Shown: positions 26,606 through 35,345 of the stretch, in pieces | Layout of the letters: every line of letters begins with the position of its first letter | Numbering within the stretch: position 1 is the first letter of the stretch | Source of the DNA: [Clostridium] celerecrescens 18A | GTDB taxonomy: Bacteria > Bacillota > Clostridia > Lachnospirales > Lachnospiraceae | Assembly: GCF_002797975.1 (NCBI RefSeq) | Contig: NZ_PGET01000001.1 | Coordinates: forward strand, 1,178,001-1,242,000 | Direction: 5' to 3' | DNA: 64,000 bases | Program-made: the position numbers and the translations under genes | Notes under the pieces: model-generated | Database searches by the model: none | Told to the model about the DNA's origin: nothing | What the model saw: the letters and a program-made list of their open reading frames with translations, nothing else

Positions 26606-27376
26606 TTAATCCAGCTTATTTTTTTCATATAGAACCAGCAATCCCTTTAATAGCAGAGCCTCGTCATAATGAATTTTATGATAACAAAGCGGGACGACAG
26701 AGGAAGCCAGGCCTCCGGTCGCCACAAGGCTTGCCAAAGTCCCAAGTTCTTCCTCCATACGGTCAATGACACCGTCGATCATGGCGGCATTGCCGTAAAG
26801 GATTCCGTTTTTCATGCAGTCAATGGTATTTTTGCCGATCACCCTAGTCGGTTTGTTTAAACCGATATAAGGGAGCTGGGCAGCCCGGCTGCTTAAGGAA
26901 TCCAGGGAGACTCTAAGGCCGGGGAATATAATGCCGCCGGAGTAGTTCCCATTCCGGTCAATGACGGACATGGTAGTGGCAGTTCCCATGTCAACAATGA
27001 TGATGGGAGCCTGATACTCCTTTAAAGCAGCTACCGCATTTACGATTAAATCGCTGCCAACGGTCTTAGGGTTGTCCATCTTGATGTTGAGTCCGGTCTT
27101 CATTCCGGAGCCGACCACCATGGGTGTCTTACCTGTTATTTTTTTAACAGCACACACGACCACATCCGTAAGAGGAGGAACAACCGAAGACAGGATTGCC
27201 CCTTCTATGGCTGAGAGGGGCATGTTGTGAATTTCCATAATATCTTTTATATTAACTGCATATTCCAGCTCTGTTTTTCCGTGGTTGGTGGTGACTCGCT
27301 CTACAAAGTAGATGCCGGTATTGTCGATGCCGCCTATGACAATATTGCTGTTTCCCATATCAATGGCCAAAATCAT
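26606..27376 (-). CDS. coaX: Type III pantothenate kinase
   Basis: 256 residues of the ASKHA fold; phosphorylates pantothenate in the first step of CoA synthesis. MILAIDMGNSNIVIG at the start is the phosphate-1 loop, and VDMGTATTMSVID and GSDLIVNAVAAL are further CoaX motifs. The open frame extends 63 codons upstream, but the ATG at 27376 has AAGGAG at 8 bases and begins the conserved domain. It is divergent from coaBC, which acts later in the same pathway. Confidence 0.95.
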   Translation of the reverse strand: MILAIDMGNSNIVIGGIDNTGIYFVERVTTNHGKTELEYAVNIKDIMEIHNMPLSAIEGAILSSVVPPLTDVVVCAVKKITGKTPMVVGSGMKTGLNIKMDNPKTVGSDLIVNAVAALKEYQAPIIIVDMGTATTMSVIDRNGNYSGGIIFPGLRVSLDSLSSRAAQLPYIGLNKPTRVIGKNTIDCMKNGILYGNAAMIDGVIDRMEEELGTLASLVATGGLASSVVPLCYHKIHYDEALLLKGLLVLYEKNKLD

Positions 27377-27460
27377 AAAGGGAACTCCTTTCCAACTTTT
27401 TTTTCTTGTGCTATACTGTAGAGTATCATATTTTAAGACGAAAAACAACGGGAGGCACTT

Positions 27461-28678
27461 ATGCTGAAAGGAAAAAATATCATTTTGGGTGTAACAGGAA
27501 GCATTGCGGCCTATAAGATAGCCGGACTTGCCAGTATGCTGGTAAAAAAGGGCTGCAAGGTACATGTCTTAATGTCCCAAAATGCCACCAATTTTATTAA
27601 TCCCATTACGTTTGAAACATTGACAGGCAATAAATGCCTGGTTGATACCTTTGACCGCAATTTTCAGTTCAACGTAGAGCATGTATCCATTGCCAAGCTT
27701 GCTGACGTTGTAATGATCGCCCCGGCCAGTGCCAATGTGATCGCAAAGCTGGCTCATGGGATCGCGGATGACATGCTGACAACCACCATCCTGGCATGCA
27801 GATGCAAGAAGATCATTTCTCCTGCCATGAATACCAATATGTACGAAAATCCAATTGTTCAGGATAATATAAGGATTTGTGAGTCCTATGACATGGAAGT
27901 AATCAAACCTGATTTCGGGTACCTGGCCTGCGGAGATATTGGGGCAGGAAAGATGCCGGATCCTGAGGTGCTTTTTGATTTCATTGAAAAAGAGGTCTGC
28001 TTTGAAAAAGACCTGGCAGGAAAGAAGATTCTGGTTACGGCCGGCCCTACCAGGGAATCCATTGATCCGGTCCGGTTCATCACAAACCATTCCACAGGGA
28101 AAATGGGCTATGCAGTGGCAAAGGCAGCCTCCTTAAGAGGGGCGGATGTGACACTTGTGAGCGGGATAACGGATACGCCAAAGCCCAGGTTTGTGCACCT
28201 CATAGAGGTTGGCAGCGCAAAAGAAATGTTTGATGCAGTTACAGCAGAAGCAGAATCTCAGGATGCCATCATTAAGGCCGCCGCTGTAGCGGATTACCGT
28301 CCAAAGCATGTGGGAACGGAAAAGACAAAGAAAAAAGAGGGAGAAATGGTTATAGAACTGGAACGGACGGACGATATCCTTAAATGGTTGGGAGAGCACC
28401 GTAGAAAGGGACAGTTTCTTTGCGGCTTTTCCATGGAGACCCAGAATATGTTAGAAAATTCAAGAGTAAAGCTTGATAAAAAAAAGATAGACATGATTGT
28501 TGCCAACAACTTAAAAGTGGAAGGAGCCGGCTTTGGAACAGATACCAACGTAGTTACCATCATAACCAGGGAAAAAGAGCTTCCGCTTAAGACCATGACA
28601 AAAGATGAAGTAGCGCATCACATTCTAGATGAGATATTTACCCGCCAGAATGGAGGAAAGAAGGAGCAGGCATTATGA
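27461..28678 (+). CDS. coaBC: Bifunctional phosphopantothenoylcysteine decarboxylase / phosphopantothenate-cysteine ligase
   Basis: 405 residues. The N-terminal flavin-dependent CoaC half has ILGVTGSIAAYKIAGL, APASANVIAKLAHGIADD and the catalytic Cys in YLACGDIGAGKMPDP. The C-terminal CoaB half has ILVTAGPTRESIDPVRFITN and IVANNL. Together they join cysteine to phosphopantothenate and decarboxylate the product. The stop overlaps the next gene by 4 bases (ATGA). Confidence 0.97.
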   Translation: MLKGKNIILGVTGSIAAYKIAGLASMLVKKGCKVHVLMSQNATNFINPITFETLTGNKCLVDTFDRNFQFNVEHVSIAKLADVVMIAPASANVIAKLAHGIADDMLTTTILACRCKKIISPAMNTNMYENPIVQDNIRICESYDMEVIKPDFGYLACGDIGAGKMPDPEVLFDFIEKEVCFEKDLAGKKILVTAGPTRESIDPVRFITNHSTGKMGYAVAKAASLRGADVTLVSGITDTPKPRFVHLIEVGSAKEMFDAVTAEAESQDAIIKAAAVADYRPKHVGTEKTKKKEGEMVIELERTDDILKWLGEHRRKGQFLCGFSMETQNMLENSRVKLDKKKIDMIVANNLKVEGAGFGTDTNVVTIITREKELPLKTMTKDEVAHHILDEIFTRQNGGKKEQAL

Positions 28679-29490
28679 GAATTGAGAAAAGACAAATCGT
28701 TGTACCAGGACAGTTGACCGGCCCGGTGTGTTTGACTGGTTATTTACTGGACAGCATAAGCGTTAACCCGGATATGCTTCGCCCTGCAATTATTGTGCTT
28801 CCAGGAGGCGGATACAGCCGGCGGTCAGATCGGGAGAGTGAGCCCATAGCCTTGCAGTTTATGTCCATGGGCTGTCATGCATTTGTTTTGAATTACAGCG
28901 TTGACCCCAATCGTTTCCCTACTTCCCTAAGAGAACTTGCTGAAGCGGTGGCCGTCATCCGGCAGCACGCAGCAGAGTGGAAGGTTGACACGAATAAAAT
29001 CATTCCATGCGGTTTTTCTGCCGCCGGGCATTTGGCCTGCAGTCTTGGGGTTTTCTGGGACAGAGATTTTGTGTGGGAAGCCATAGATCGGACTCCGGAG
29101 GAGATCCGTCCGGACGGGCTGATTTTAAATTACCCTGTGATCACAAGCGGGGAATTTAAGCATGCCGGTTCTATCTTAAGTCTTTTGGGCGAGAATGCGA
29201 CAAAGGAAGAAAAGGAAGCGGTATCCCTAGAGAACTTTGTTACGGAAAAGACACCAAAAGCTTTCCTGTGGCATACGTATACCGATGCCGCTGTGCCCCT
29301 TGAAAACAGCCTGCTCCTGGCTTCGGCCATGAGAAGGCATGGCGTGAATTTTGAACTTCATGTATATCCTGCGGGATGCCACGGTCTGTCTCTGGCCAGC
29401 GAAGAAACCGCAGGCTCCAATGAGTCCCTCTTAGAACCTTCCTGCCAGAGCTGGATTTCTCTTGCGAAAACCTGGCTTTCTAATTTTTAA
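28675..29490 (+). CDS. Alpha/beta hydrolase, acetyl-esterase-like
   Basis: 271 residues. IVLPGGGYSRRSDRE is the oxyanion HGG-type loop, IIPCGFSAAGHLAC the nucleophile elbow (Ser in GFSAAG), TYTDAAVPLENS holds the acid Asp and GCHGLSL the His. This is the pattern of small cytosolic acetyl-xylan or carbohydrate esterases. No signal peptide. It overlaps coaBC by 4 bases, so it is co-transcribed, though no metabolic link to CoA is evident. Substrate unknown. Confidence 0.85.
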   Translation: MRIEKRQIVVPGQLTGPVCLTGYLLDSISVNPDMLRPAIIVLPGGGYSRRSDRESEPIALQFMSMGCHAFVLNYSVDPNRFPTSLRELAEAVAVIRQHAAEWKVDTNKIIPCGFSAAGHLACSLGVFWDRDFVWEAIDRTPEEIRPDGLILNYPVITSGEFKHAGSILSLLGENATKEEKEAVSLENFVTEKTPKAFLWHTYTDAAVPLENSLLLASAMRRHGVNFELHVYPAGCHGLSLASEETAGSNESLLEPSCQSWISLAKTWLSNF

Positions 29491-29524
29491 CCGAATCAAG
29501 CAGCAATAGCTGCTGTTCGGTTAT
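29490..29524 (+). terminator. Hairpin after the esterase gene
   Basis: ACCGAA...TTCGGT with an inner AGCAGC...GCTGCT stem, at the stop of the esterase. T run is short, so termination strength is uncertain. A second small stem GCGGAT/ATCCGC lies near 29564-29582. Confidence 0.55.
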
Positions 29525-29602
29525 ACCCGGTAGAGCGGGGCACACTGTGAGTATGCAGGGGCGCGGATTGCAAATATCCGCTTAACTATGGAAGATAGAA
29601 TC

Positions 29603-29631
29603 TTGACTTATGGTTAGAATCATACTACAAT
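29603..29631 (+). promoter_or_regulatory. Promoter of prfC
   Basis: TTGACT (29603-29608), 17 bases, TACAAT (29626-29631). Confidence 0.65.
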
Positions 29632-29670
29632 AGACGAGATCTAGACGTAAATTTTGGAGGAACTATTTTT

Positions 29671-31260
29671 GTGAATATAGCGGAAGAAATTAAAAAGAGA
29701 AGAACATTTGCTATTATTTCCCATCCGGATGCGGGAAAGACGACCTTGACGGAGAAATTTCTGCTTTACGGAGGAGCTATTAATCTGGCCGGTACCGTAA
29801 AAGGAAGAAAAGGCGCCAAGCATGCCGTTTCCGACTGGATGGAGATTGAAAAAGAGAGAGGTATTTCCGTCACCTCCTCTGTGTTACAATTTAATTACGA
29901 CGGATTCTGCATCAACATTCTGGACACACCAGGCCACCAGGATTTCTCTGAGGATACCTACCGTACCCTTATGGCGGCCGATTCCGCTGTCATGGTCATT
30001 GATGGTTCCAAAGGTGTGGAGGCTCAGACCATCAAGCTGTTTAAAGTCTGCGTTATGCGCCATATCCCCATTTTTACATTTGTGAATAAGATGGACCGGG
30101 AAGCAAGAGATCCATTTGAACTGATGGATGAGATCGAGGAAGTGCTTGGAATACGGACCTGTCCTGTCAACTGGCCCATAGGCTGCGGAAGAGAATTTAA
30201 AGGGGTTTATGACCGCTTTAAAGAAACCATAACCACATTCCGGGCGACTACGAACGGCCAGAAGGAAGTGGAGGCTACAGAAGTCCAGCTGGGGGATTCC
30301 CAGGTGGATGCAATGATCGGAGAAAGTTATCACCAGCAGCTTATGGAGGATATTGAGCTGCTTGACGGCGCCAGTGATGAACTGGATATGGACCGGGTCG
30401 GCAGGGGAGACTTATCTCCTGTATTTTTCGGCTCTGCACTCACAAACTTCGGGGTAGAGACATTCCTGCAGCACTTTCTTCAGATGACAACTTCCCCGCT
30501 GCCAAGATTGACGACAACAGGAGTTGTGGACCCATTTGAAGAGGATTTTTCCGCTTTTGTATTCAAGATCCAGGCCAACATGAATAAGGCTCACAGAGAC
30601 CGTGTCGCATTCATGCGGATCGTCTCCGGCAAGTTTGACGCAGGCATGGAAGTAAACCATGTGCAGGGCAGCAAAAAAATGCGGTTGTCCCAGCCGCAGC
30701 AGATCATGGCCCAGGACAGGAAGATCGTGGAAGAGGCCTATGCAGGTGATATTATCGGAGTCTTTGATCCGGGCATTTTTTCCATCGGAGATACCCTTTG
30801 CAAATCCAATGAAAAATTTGAATATGAGGGTATTCCTACCTTTGCACCAGAGCATTTTGCAAGAGTGCGGCAGATGGATACCATGAAAAGAAAGCAGTTC
30901 ATCAAAGGCGTAAACCAGATTGCACAGGAAGGCGCCATTCAGATTTTCCAGGAGTTTAATACCGGAATGGAAGAGATCATCGTGGGAGTCGTAGGAGAAC
31001 TGCAGTTTGAGGTTTTGACCTACCGTCTGGAAAATGAGTACAATGTAGAAGTAAGACTTGAGAAGCTTCCATACGAATATATCCGCTGGATCGTAAACAA
31101 AGAAGAAATTGATGTAGCCAAGATTCAGGGTACGTCTGATATGAAGCGGATCAAGGATTTAAAGGACAATCCTCTTCTTTTATTTGTCAACAGCTGGAGC
31201 GTTGGTATGGTATTGGAGCGTAATCCGGGACTAAAGCTTTCTGAATTCGGACACAACTAA
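29671..31260 (+). CDS. prfC: Peptide chain release factor 3
   Basis: 529-residue translational GTPase that recycles RF1/RF2 after termination. ISHPDAGKTTLTEKFLLYGG (G1), DTPGHQDFSEDTYRTL (G3) and NKMDREARDP (G4) are diagnostic of RF3, as is the C-terminal region RLENEYNVEVRLEKLPYE. Start codon is GTG after TTGGAGGAAC. It has its own promoter and is followed by a GC-rich hairpin. Confidence 0.97.
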   Translation: MNIAEEIKKRRTFAIISHPDAGKTTLTEKFLLYGGAINLAGTVKGRKGAKHAVSDWMEIEKERGISVTSSVLQFNYDGFCINILDTPGHQDFSEDTYRTLMAADSAVMVIDGSKGVEAQTIKLFKVCVMRHIPIFTFVNKMDREARDPFELMDEIEEVLGIRTCPVNWPIGCGREFKGVYDRFKETITTFRATTNGQKEVEATEVQLGDSQVDAMIGESYHQQLMEDIELLDGASDELDMDRVGRGDLSPVFFGSALTNFGVETFLQHFLQMTTSPLPRLTTTGVVDPFEEDFSAFVFKIQANMNKAHRDRVAFMRIVSGKFDAGMEVNHVQGSKKMRLSQPQQIMAQDRKIVEEAYAGDIIGVFDPGIFSIGDTLCKSNEKFEYEGIPTFAPEHFARVRQMDTMKRKQFIKGVNQIAQEGAIQIFQEFNTGMEEIIVGVVGELQFEVLTYRLENEYNVEVRLEKLPYEYIRWIVNKEEIDVAKIQGTSDMKRIKDLKDNPLLLFVNSWSVGMVLERNPGLKLSEFGHN

Positions 31261-31263
31261 GAA

Positions 31264-31281
31264 AAACCCGCTTTGCGGGTT
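31264..31281 (+). other. Short GC-rich hairpin after prfC
   Basis: AACCCGC and GCGGGTT flank a TTT loop right after the prfC stop. No T run follows, so it may be only a weak terminator or a 3' stabiliser. Confidence 0.45.
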
Positions 31282-31352
31282 GCTCGCACAAATCAGATGC
31301 CGGAAAACTGGTAACGGTTTAGTAATTATAAAATATAAGGAGGCAGCAGACA

Positions 31353-31805
31353 ATGAGTAAGATTGATGAAGTAAGGGCAGCCATGGTAGAGGCAATGAAG
31401 GCAAAGGATAAACAGCGGAAAGATGCCTTATCCATGCTTCTTTCTGCTCTTAAGAATTTTGAAATCGATAAGAAGGACCATACCCCTATTACGGAAGATG
31501 AAGCCAATACAGTAGTAAAGAAGGAAATCAAACAGACTCAGGAAACTCATGATCTTGCGCCTGAAGACAGGACGGATATCAGGGAAGAAGCTGCGTTTCG
31601 TATTATCGTTTATAAGGAATTTGCTCCGGAGGATATGGGAGAGGAGCAGATCAGAGAGATCATCCAGTCAGTTCTTGAGGAACTTGGAATTGAAGCTCCT
31701 ACTGGGGCAGACAAAGGAAGGATCATGAAAACCCTGATGCCCAAAGTAAAGGGAAAAGCGGATGGCAAGGCAGTAAATGAAGTACTTGCATCTATAATGA
31801 AATAA
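31353..31805 (+). CDS. yqeY: GatB/YqeY domain protein
   Basis: 150 residues, the YqeY family, which resembles the tRNA-binding tail of the GatB amidotransferase subunit. Typical features: KDKQRKDALSMLLSALKN, VVKKEIKQTQETHD and the end GRIMKTLMPKVKGKADGKAV. Likely binds tRNA; exact role not established. AAGGAGG precedes the ATG. Nearby prfC and the peptidase are in the same orientation. Confidence 0.93.
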   Translation: MSKIDEVRAAMVEAMKAKDKQRKDALSMLLSALKNFEIDKKDHTPITEDEANTVVKKEIKQTQETHDLAPEDRTDIREEAAFRIIVYKEFAPEDMGEEQIREIIQSVLEELGIEAPTGADKGRIMKTLMPKVKGKADGKAVNEVLASIMK

Positions 31806-31825
31806 GAAAAAAAGGGGTGCGGATC

Positions 31826-33229
31826 ATGTATAGGAAAGAAATAGAAGAATATATAGAGTCACATAAGCAGGAAATGATAGAAGACATCTGTACACTGTGC
31901 CGCATTAACAGTGAAAAGATGCCATACAGGGAAGGGATGCCTTACGGACCGGGAGCGTTTGAAGCCTTGAATGAAGCGCTGGATATTGCGGAATCCTATG
32001 GTTTTTCCATTACCAATTATGATAATTATGTTGGAACGGCAGATCTAAACGATAAGGAAAGACAGCTTGATATTCTGGCCCATCTTGATGTGGTGCCGGC
32101 AGGAGAAGGCTGGAAGGAGACAGAGCCTTTTGAGCCGGTAGTAAAGGGAGATAAACTATTTGGCAGGGGAACTGCAGATGATAAAGGCCCGGCGGTTGCT
32201 GCACTTTATGCCATGAGAGCGGTGAAAGAGCTGAATATTCCTCTAAATAAAAATGTGCGGCTGATCCTTGGAACGGACGAAGAGTGCGGAAGCTCAGATA
32301 TCGCTCATTATTATGCCATTGAAAAGGAAGCACCTATGACCTTTTCTCCTGACGGCTCTTTTCCGGTTGTGAATACGGAAAAGGGTGGCTTAAACGGCCA
32401 TTTCACCGCAGAATGGGCTGCTTCTGACCAGCTTCCCAAGCTGGTGAGCCTGGAGGCAGGAACCAAAGTAAACGTGGTTCCCGGAAAGGCCAATGCAGTT
32501 GTCACCGGCCTTGATGCAAAAGTCCTTGAACATGCAGCGGCAGAGTGTGAAAAAAGGACGGGAATCCGCTTTGAACTGAAATTGGATGAAGATACGGCCA
32601 ACATAACTGCAATCGGTGAAAGCGCACATGCCTCTCTTCCTGAGGAGGGGAATAACGCCCTGACCGGACTTCTTTTATTCTTAACAGAGCTTCCTCTGGC
32701 GGAAAGCGAACAGATGATCATGATCCGCCGCCTTCTGGAACTGATCCCTCATGGGGATACTTCAGGAGAAGCTTTGGGAATTGCAATGGAAGATGAGCTC
32801 TCCGGCAGCCTGACTCTGGCATTCAGTCTCTTAAACGTGACAGAAACCGGTCTGGAGGGGACCTTTGACAGCCGGTGTCCGGTTTGTGCGACTGAAGAAA
32901 ATGTCCTTAAAGTAGTAAGAAGAACCATGGCGGAAAAGGGCTTTACCCTTCACAATGATTCCATGAAGCCCCCTCATCATGTGGATGGAAATTCGGAATT
33001 TGTAAAGACCCTGCTGGATGTTTATGAAAGCTATACAGGCCGCAAGGGAGAGTGCGTATCCATGGGCGGCGGTACCTATGTCCATGAATTAAAGAACGGC
33101 GTTGCCTTCGGCGCTTCCATGCCGGGGACAGATAACCGTATGCATGGAGCTGATGAGTATGCAGTCATTGACGAACTGATTGTAAGCGCAAAGATATTCG
33201 CTCAGGTGATTGTAGACTTATGTTCATAA
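31826..33229 (+). CDS. PepV-like M20 dipeptidase (Sapep family)
   Basis: 467-residue cytosolic metallopeptidase. LDILAHLDVVPAGEGW, LFGRGTADDKGPAVAALYAM and ILGTDEECGSSDI supply the His, Asp and Glu metal ligands, and PGTDNRMHGADEY the last His. This is the Mn/Zn dipeptidase pattern of PepV/Sapep. I chose ATG 31826, 8 bases after AAAGGGG, over an in-frame GTG at 31817. It likely degrades imported dipeptides. Confidence 0.9.
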   Translation: MYRKEIEEYIESHKQEMIEDICTLCRINSEKMPYREGMPYGPGAFEALNEALDIAESYGFSITNYDNYVGTADLNDKERQLDILAHLDVVPAGEGWKETEPFEPVVKGDKLFGRGTADDKGPAVAALYAMRAVKELNIPLNKNVRLILGTDEECGSSDIAHYYAIEKEAPMTFSPDGSFPVVNTEKGGLNGHFTAEWAASDQLPKLVSLEAGTKVNVVPGKANAVVTGLDAKVLEHAAAECEKRTGIRFELKLDEDTANITAIGESAHASLPEEGNNALTGLLLFLTELPLAESEQMIMIRRLLELIPHGDTSGEALGIAMEDELSGSLTLAFSLLNVTETGLEGTFDSRCPVCATEENVLKVVRRTMAEKGFTLHNDSMKPPHHVDGNSEFVKTLLDVYESYTGRKGECVSMGGGTYVHELKNGVAFGASMPGTDNRMHGADEYAVIDELIVSAKIFAQVIVDLCS

Positions 33230-33264
33230 AATTTACGTTTTTGTTTCAAAATATAAAATAAGTA

Positions 33265-33293
33265 TTGACAAAAACAGGAAGAGAGCGTAAAAT
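33265..33293 (+). promoter_or_regulatory. Strong promoter of the metNIQ leader
   Basis: TTGACA (33265-33270), 17 bases, TAAAAT (33288-33293). Transcription should start near 33300, giving a leader of about 320 bases before metN. Confidence 0.8.
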
Positions 33294-33308
33294 ACGCCTC
33301 ATAAAGTA

Positions 33309-33331
33309 ATTCCTAGTTTGCCTATAGGAAT
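33309..33331 (+). other. Small hairpin before the leader-peptide ribosome site
   Basis: ATTCCTA (33309-33315) pairs with TAGGAAT (33325-33331), ending just before GGGAGGA at 33336-33342. Confidence 0.5.
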
Positions 33332-33351
33332 CAGTGGGAGGAGTAGCTGCC

Positions 33352-33447
33352 ATGAACCAGTGGAGAGCCATGCAGATGAATATGAACAAGATGAACGGCA
33401 TGTGTATGATGATGTGTCGTGTATCAGAGTGCATAAAAATACGATAA
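33352..33447 (+). CDS. Methionine-rich 31-residue leader peptide upstream of metNIQ
   Basis: A short frame of 31 codons with 9 Met (positions 1, 7, 9, 11, 14, 17, 19, 20, 21) and 3 Cys (18, 22, 27). The densest part is MCMMMC. It has a good ribosome site (GGGAGGA, 10 bases upstream) and lies between a strong promoter and a terminator, directly upstream of the methionine importer genes. This is the layout of a leader peptide whose translation senses Met-tRNA. No SAM or T-box riboswitch is visible in this leader. A small Met/Cys-rich metal-binding peptide is the main alternative. It is too short for standard gene callers. Confidence 0.65.
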   Translation: MNQWRAMQMNMNKMNGMCMMMCRVSECIKIR

Positions 33448-33509
33448 TCGTTTCATTTGTATGGATTGTGATTGGAATTCGCTGAGAGCAGCAATACGCG
33501 GAAAATTTT

Positions 33510-33545
33510 AGGTCGCAAGTCTGTGCAGGGCTTGCGGCCTTTTTG
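33510..33545 (+). terminator. Rho-independent terminator in the metN leader
   Basis: AGGTCGCAAGTCT pairs with AGGGCTTGCGGCCT (12-13 bp, a few wobbles), then TTTTT. It starts 63 bases after the leader peptide stop and 77 bases before metN begins, so it could control read-through into metNIQ. Confidence 0.85.
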
Positions 33546-33558
33546 TACATTAAAGAAA

Positions 33559-33597
33559 CACCCTACGGGAATTCCATTATGCCCAGAAATATGGGCA
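33559..33597 (+). other. CCC/GGG/CCC/GGG two-hairpin RNA motif, copy B
   Basis: CACCC (33559-33563), TAC, GGG (33567-33569), nine bases, ATGCCC (33579-33584), six bases, ATGGGCA (33591-33597), then AATAAT. Same order and nearly the same spacing as copy A in the valS leader (6031-6071). It lies between the terminator and the metN ribosome site. Confidence 0.5.
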
Positions 33598-33621
33598 ATA
33601 ATAATGAAAGGAAACAGACAA

Positions 33622-34644
33622 ATGCAGTCAGCAGAACCTATTATTCAGCTGGTGGGACTAGGAAAAGAGTTTCGTACCACAGGCGGCCCAATTAAGGCCC
33701 TGGACGATATCAACCTGTCCATAGAACAGGGAGAGATATTTGGAATTATCGGTTTAAGCGGAGCCGGAAAAAGTACTTTGGTCCGCTGTATCAACTATTT
33801 AGAAATACCGACATCAGGAGATGTACTTTTTGAAAACAAGAGTCTGGCGTCCATGCGGCCACAGGAGCAGAGACTGGCCAGACAGTCCATGGGCATGATT
33901 TTTCAGCAGTTCAACCTGCTGGCTCAAAGAAACGTTCTTCAGAATGTGTGCTTTCCGTTAGAAATCGCCAAGGCGCCCAAAAAGGAAGGGTTAAAAAGAG
34001 CCATGGAGCTTTTGGAAATCGTGGGCCTTAAGGACCGGGCCAAGGCTTATCCGGCCCAGCTGTCAGGTGGGCAGAAGCAAAGGGTAGCCATAGCAAGAGC
34101 CCTGGCAACCAATCCGAAGGTTCTCCTTTGCGATGAGGCCACTAGTGCGTTGGATCCAAATACCACAAAGTCCATACTTGGACTTTTAAAAAATATTAAC
34201 AAGTCCATGGGCGTCACCGTGGTTGTTATTACCCATGAGATGTCGGTTATAGAAGCCATCTGTGACCGGGTGGCGATTATTGACCAGAGCCATATTGCTG
34301 AAGTGGGAAGCGTAAAGGAAATATTCTCTGAGCCAAAGTCAAAGATCGGCAGACAGCTCATATTAGGAGAAGCGGCGGAACAAGTCAGCCGTTTTGGCGG
34401 CTCCAGAAGAGTCCGGATTTCCTTTGACGGACGGTCTTCCTTTGAGCCTGTCCTTGCCAATATGATATTAGCCTGTAAGGTGCCGGTGAATATTATGCAT
34501 GCCGAGACCAGAGATATTAACGGAACTGCTATGGGACAGATGGTCATCCAGCTTCCAGATAATGAGGTGGACCAGAACCGGGTGCTTAGTTATTTAAAAA
34601 CAGCAGGGATAACACATGAGGAGGTGAAGAAACATGACCTTTGA
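33622..34644 (+). CDS. metN: Methionine ABC transporter ATP-binding protein
   Basis: 340 residues. Walker A GLSGAGKSTLVRCIN, Q-loop MIFQQFNLLAQRNVLQN, signature LSGGQKQRVAIARAL and Walker B VLLCDEATSALDP are typical of MetN. The C-terminal 90 residues form the NIL/ACT-like domain that binds methionine and gives trans-inhibition. An open frame reaches back to 33472 through the terminator, but ATG 33622 with AAAGGA at 9 bases begins the conserved protein. Overlaps metI by 11 bases. Confidence 0.95.
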   Translation: MQSAEPIIQLVGLGKEFRTTGGPIKALDDINLSIEQGEIFGIIGLSGAGKSTLVRCINYLEIPTSGDVLFENKSLASMRPQEQRLARQSMGMIFQQFNLLAQRNVLQNVCFPLEIAKAPKKEGLKRAMELLEIVGLKDRAKAYPAQLSGGQKQRVAIARALATNPKVLLCDEATSALDPNTTKSILGLLKNINKSMGVTVVVITHEMSVIEAICDRVAIIDQSHIAEVGSVKEIFSEPKSKIGRQLILGEAAEQVSRFGGSRRVRISFDGRSSFEPVLANMILACKVPVNIMHAETRDINGTAMGQMVIQLPDNEVDQNRVLSYLKTAGITHEEVKKHDL

Positions 34645-35299
34645 TGCGACTACGATACAAATGCTTATTACAGGTATAGGAGAGTCTTTGTTTATGACGC
34701 TGACATCTTCCGTTTTTTCTTATCTAATCGGTATCCCTCTGGGAATTATACTAATTGTTACAGATAAGGATGGAATCCATCCGATCCCCTGGCTCCAGCA
34801 GGTATTGGGACTTGTTATCAATCTGTTCCGCTCCATACCCTTTATTATTTTACTAATTATGGTAATACCCGTTACAAAAATGATTGTAGGAACGCTTCTT
34901 GGACCAAAGGCCGTGATTCCGCCTTTAGTAATAGCAGCAGCCCCGTATGTTGCCAGAGTGGTGGAGTCTTCGTTTAAGGAAGTGGACAGCGGTGTGGTAG
35001 AAGCGGCGAAATCCATGGGTGCCTCTACGTTTCAAATAATATGTAAGGTTCTCCTTCCGGAGGCAAAGCCTTCCCTTCTGGTAGGAGCAGCACTTTCCGT
35101 AACAACCATATTGTCCTATTCCGCTATGGCCGGATTTGTAGGCGGCGGCGGTCTTGGTGATATTGCAATTCGATATGGATATTACCGTTATCAGACACAG
35201 ATGATGTTTGTAACTGTCGCGATCCTTGTGATCATCGTCCAGATCATTCAGGAAACCGGAATGAAGTTATCCAGAAAGAGCGACAAACGGGTTAAATAG
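34634..35299 (+). CDS. metI: Methionine ABC transporter permease
   Basis: 221 residues with five membrane helices. The coupling helix region reads VVEAAKSMGASTFQIICKVLLPEA, the EAA loop that contacts MetN, and AGFVGGGGLGDIAIRYGYYRY is typical of MetI. It transports D/L-methionine with MetN and MetQ. Starts inside the end of metN, so translation is coupled. Confidence 0.95.
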   Translation: MTFDATTIQMLITGIGESLFMTLTSSVFSYLIGIPLGIILIVTDKDGIHPIPWLQQVLGLVINLFRSIPFIILLIMVIPVTKMIVGTLLGPKAVIPPLVIAAAPYVARVVESSFKEVDSGVVEAAKSMGASTFQIICKVLLPEAKPSLLVGAALSVTTILSYSAMAGFVGGGGLGDIAIRYGYYRYQTQMMFVTVAILVIIVQIIQETGMKLSRKSDKRVK

Positions 35300-35345
35300 T
35301 AACAGCCTCAGGCGTTACCATAAAAAAATTCAAGGAGGAAAAATT

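Noticed and set aside
33301..33621. SAM riboswitch or Met T-box in the metN leader
   Set aside because: No SAM-I core and no AGGGTGGNACCGCG T-box sequence is present; a leader peptide, terminator and small hairpin motif fill the space.
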